Below are positions 63,379-64,000 of a stretch of 64,000 bases of DNA, in pieces. The notes beneath the pieces are model-generated. The model saw only the letters and a program-made list of their open reading frames with translations, ran no database searches and was not told the origin of the DNA. Source of the DNA: Macrocystis pyrifera (lineage: Eukaryota; Sar; Phaeophyceae; Laminariales; Laminariaceae); the NCBI GenBank assembly GCA_031763025.1, contig JASSKH010000017.1, positions 4,592,041 through 4,656,040 of the forward strand. The letters are read 5' to 3'. Within the stretch, counting starts at the first letter, position 1. Each line of letters begins with the position of its first letter. The position numbers and the translations under genes were made by a program.

Positions 63379-63705
63379 CATCCTCCGGCGGATTGGTAAA
63401 AATAAAGCTTAAGCTCACCACACTTCCACGTTCGCAATTTCGTGTCGTGTGTCAAATTAGCCCATAGGTCCCGTTGTAGCATCAGAACAGGCTGTTGTTA
63501 CCCCTGGACTTTGGGCACGTTGACCCGACCTGACCCCCGAGAGGAGCAGGTGCGGTGGAGATAGCCACCCGGGAGAGTCATCTCTCCCGGGTAGTGTGGG
63601 ACTTGCGCGAGCTCACCCACTAACAAAAACCGAGGCTATGAGGCCTTCCCGCCGGACTTTGTCCAGTTACGGTCCACCCTCAACCCGTTGGAGCGTTGGT
63701 CCTCA
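63353..63705 (-). mobile_element. Poly(A)-tailed retroposon, copy 2
   Basis: On the minus strand it ends ATCCGCCGGAGGATG followed by about 26 A. Matches 36828-37121 but contains an extra block of about 45 bp (63467-63512). Confidence 0.85.
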
Positions 63706-63709
63706 GTTT

Positions 63710-63808
63710 TTACGGTGTTGACCATTTGTCCCGTTTTTTTGGGACAAACCACTCAATTTTTTTTTGCAGTGTGTCCCCGAAACGGGACTGCAGTCCTTAA
63801 AGGGTTGA
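63710..63808. mobile_element. Inverted-repeat element, family B, copy 6
   Basis: TTTGTCCCGTTTTTTTGGGA on the left and CCCCGAAACGGGACTGCAG on the right. It abuts the poly(A) retroposon. Confidence 0.75.
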
Positions 63809-64000
63809 TAACTGCTACTGCTGTGTGCAGACTGCTGTCGTATGGTGGCCCTGGTGGCCCCTGGTCAGTTCGTAATTCTCCGCAGAACTCTGATCCACGT
63901 TGACGCGGTCCCCGCACTGTTCAGGGTAGTGGCTGCAATGTACGCGATTCTCCGCACAGTCCGTGATAGCGCGGTACCGCACTACCTACCTAGGCACCCG

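Larger units (their letters stand above)
61206..64000. other. Right end, probably F-BAR intron or flank
   Basis: It holds a (CTG)n run (61480-61503), the second poly(A) retroposon and a family B element. I see no further exon. Confidence 0.45.

Overview
The window is eukaryotic nuclear DNA. It holds a few genes cut into many short exons with GT-AG borders, separated by introns of 0.3 to 6.6 kb packed with repeats. Exons are GC-rich. The large repeat-filled introns, C/G homopolymers, CAG/CTG triplets and gene families would suit a stramenopile, perhaps a brown alga. That placement is inference; no marker gene in the window proves it.

I rebuilt the genes by hand from exon homology, GT-AG borders and phase matching. 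(1) 1.1-14.8 kb, plus strand: the 3' part of a FANCJ/BRIP1-type iron-sulfur DNA helicase, with motifs III to VI visible. A long Gly-rich ORF (15.3-16.6 kb) may be its tail. (2) 32.7-18.5 kb, minus strand: a ten-exon F-box + JmjC (JMJD6/PSR-like) gene that reads as one 546-residue frame. (3) 33.05-32.80 kb, minus: the last two exons of a small basic protein, ending about 110 bp before the JmjC start codon. (4) 40.8-42.8 kb, plus: the hinge subunit of respiratory complex III (QCR6/UQCRH) in two coding exons. (5) 54.3-61.2 kb and beyond, plus: the N-terminal part of an F-BAR protein with a 6.6 kb intron. The helicase, JmjC oxygenase, complex III subunit and membrane-bending protein share no obvious pathway.

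Between and inside the genes lies a crowded repeat landscape. The most striking part is a retroposon system whose copies end in long C runs instead of poly(A). It consists of a 5'-truncated LINE (27.2-28.8 kb), its detached 3' ends, and about a dozen copies of a short SINE-like element with the same 3' tail. Most 5' junctions also sit against C-rich runs, and several copies lie just upstream of 3' splice sites. A different retroposon with a poly(A) tail occurs twice.

Other repeats include two families of short inverted-repeat elements (six copies each), several single inverted-repeat elements, a 1.9 kb array built on the near-palindrome TAACATAATGTTA (46.3-48.2 kb), other short-word arrays, and 44, 78, 120 and 134 bp tandem repeats. 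A decayed Ty3/gypsy integrase region lies at 48.7-51.0 kb. Intergenic stretches at 16.6-18.4, 33.1-40.7 and 42.8-54.3 kb hold repeats and no gene I can support.
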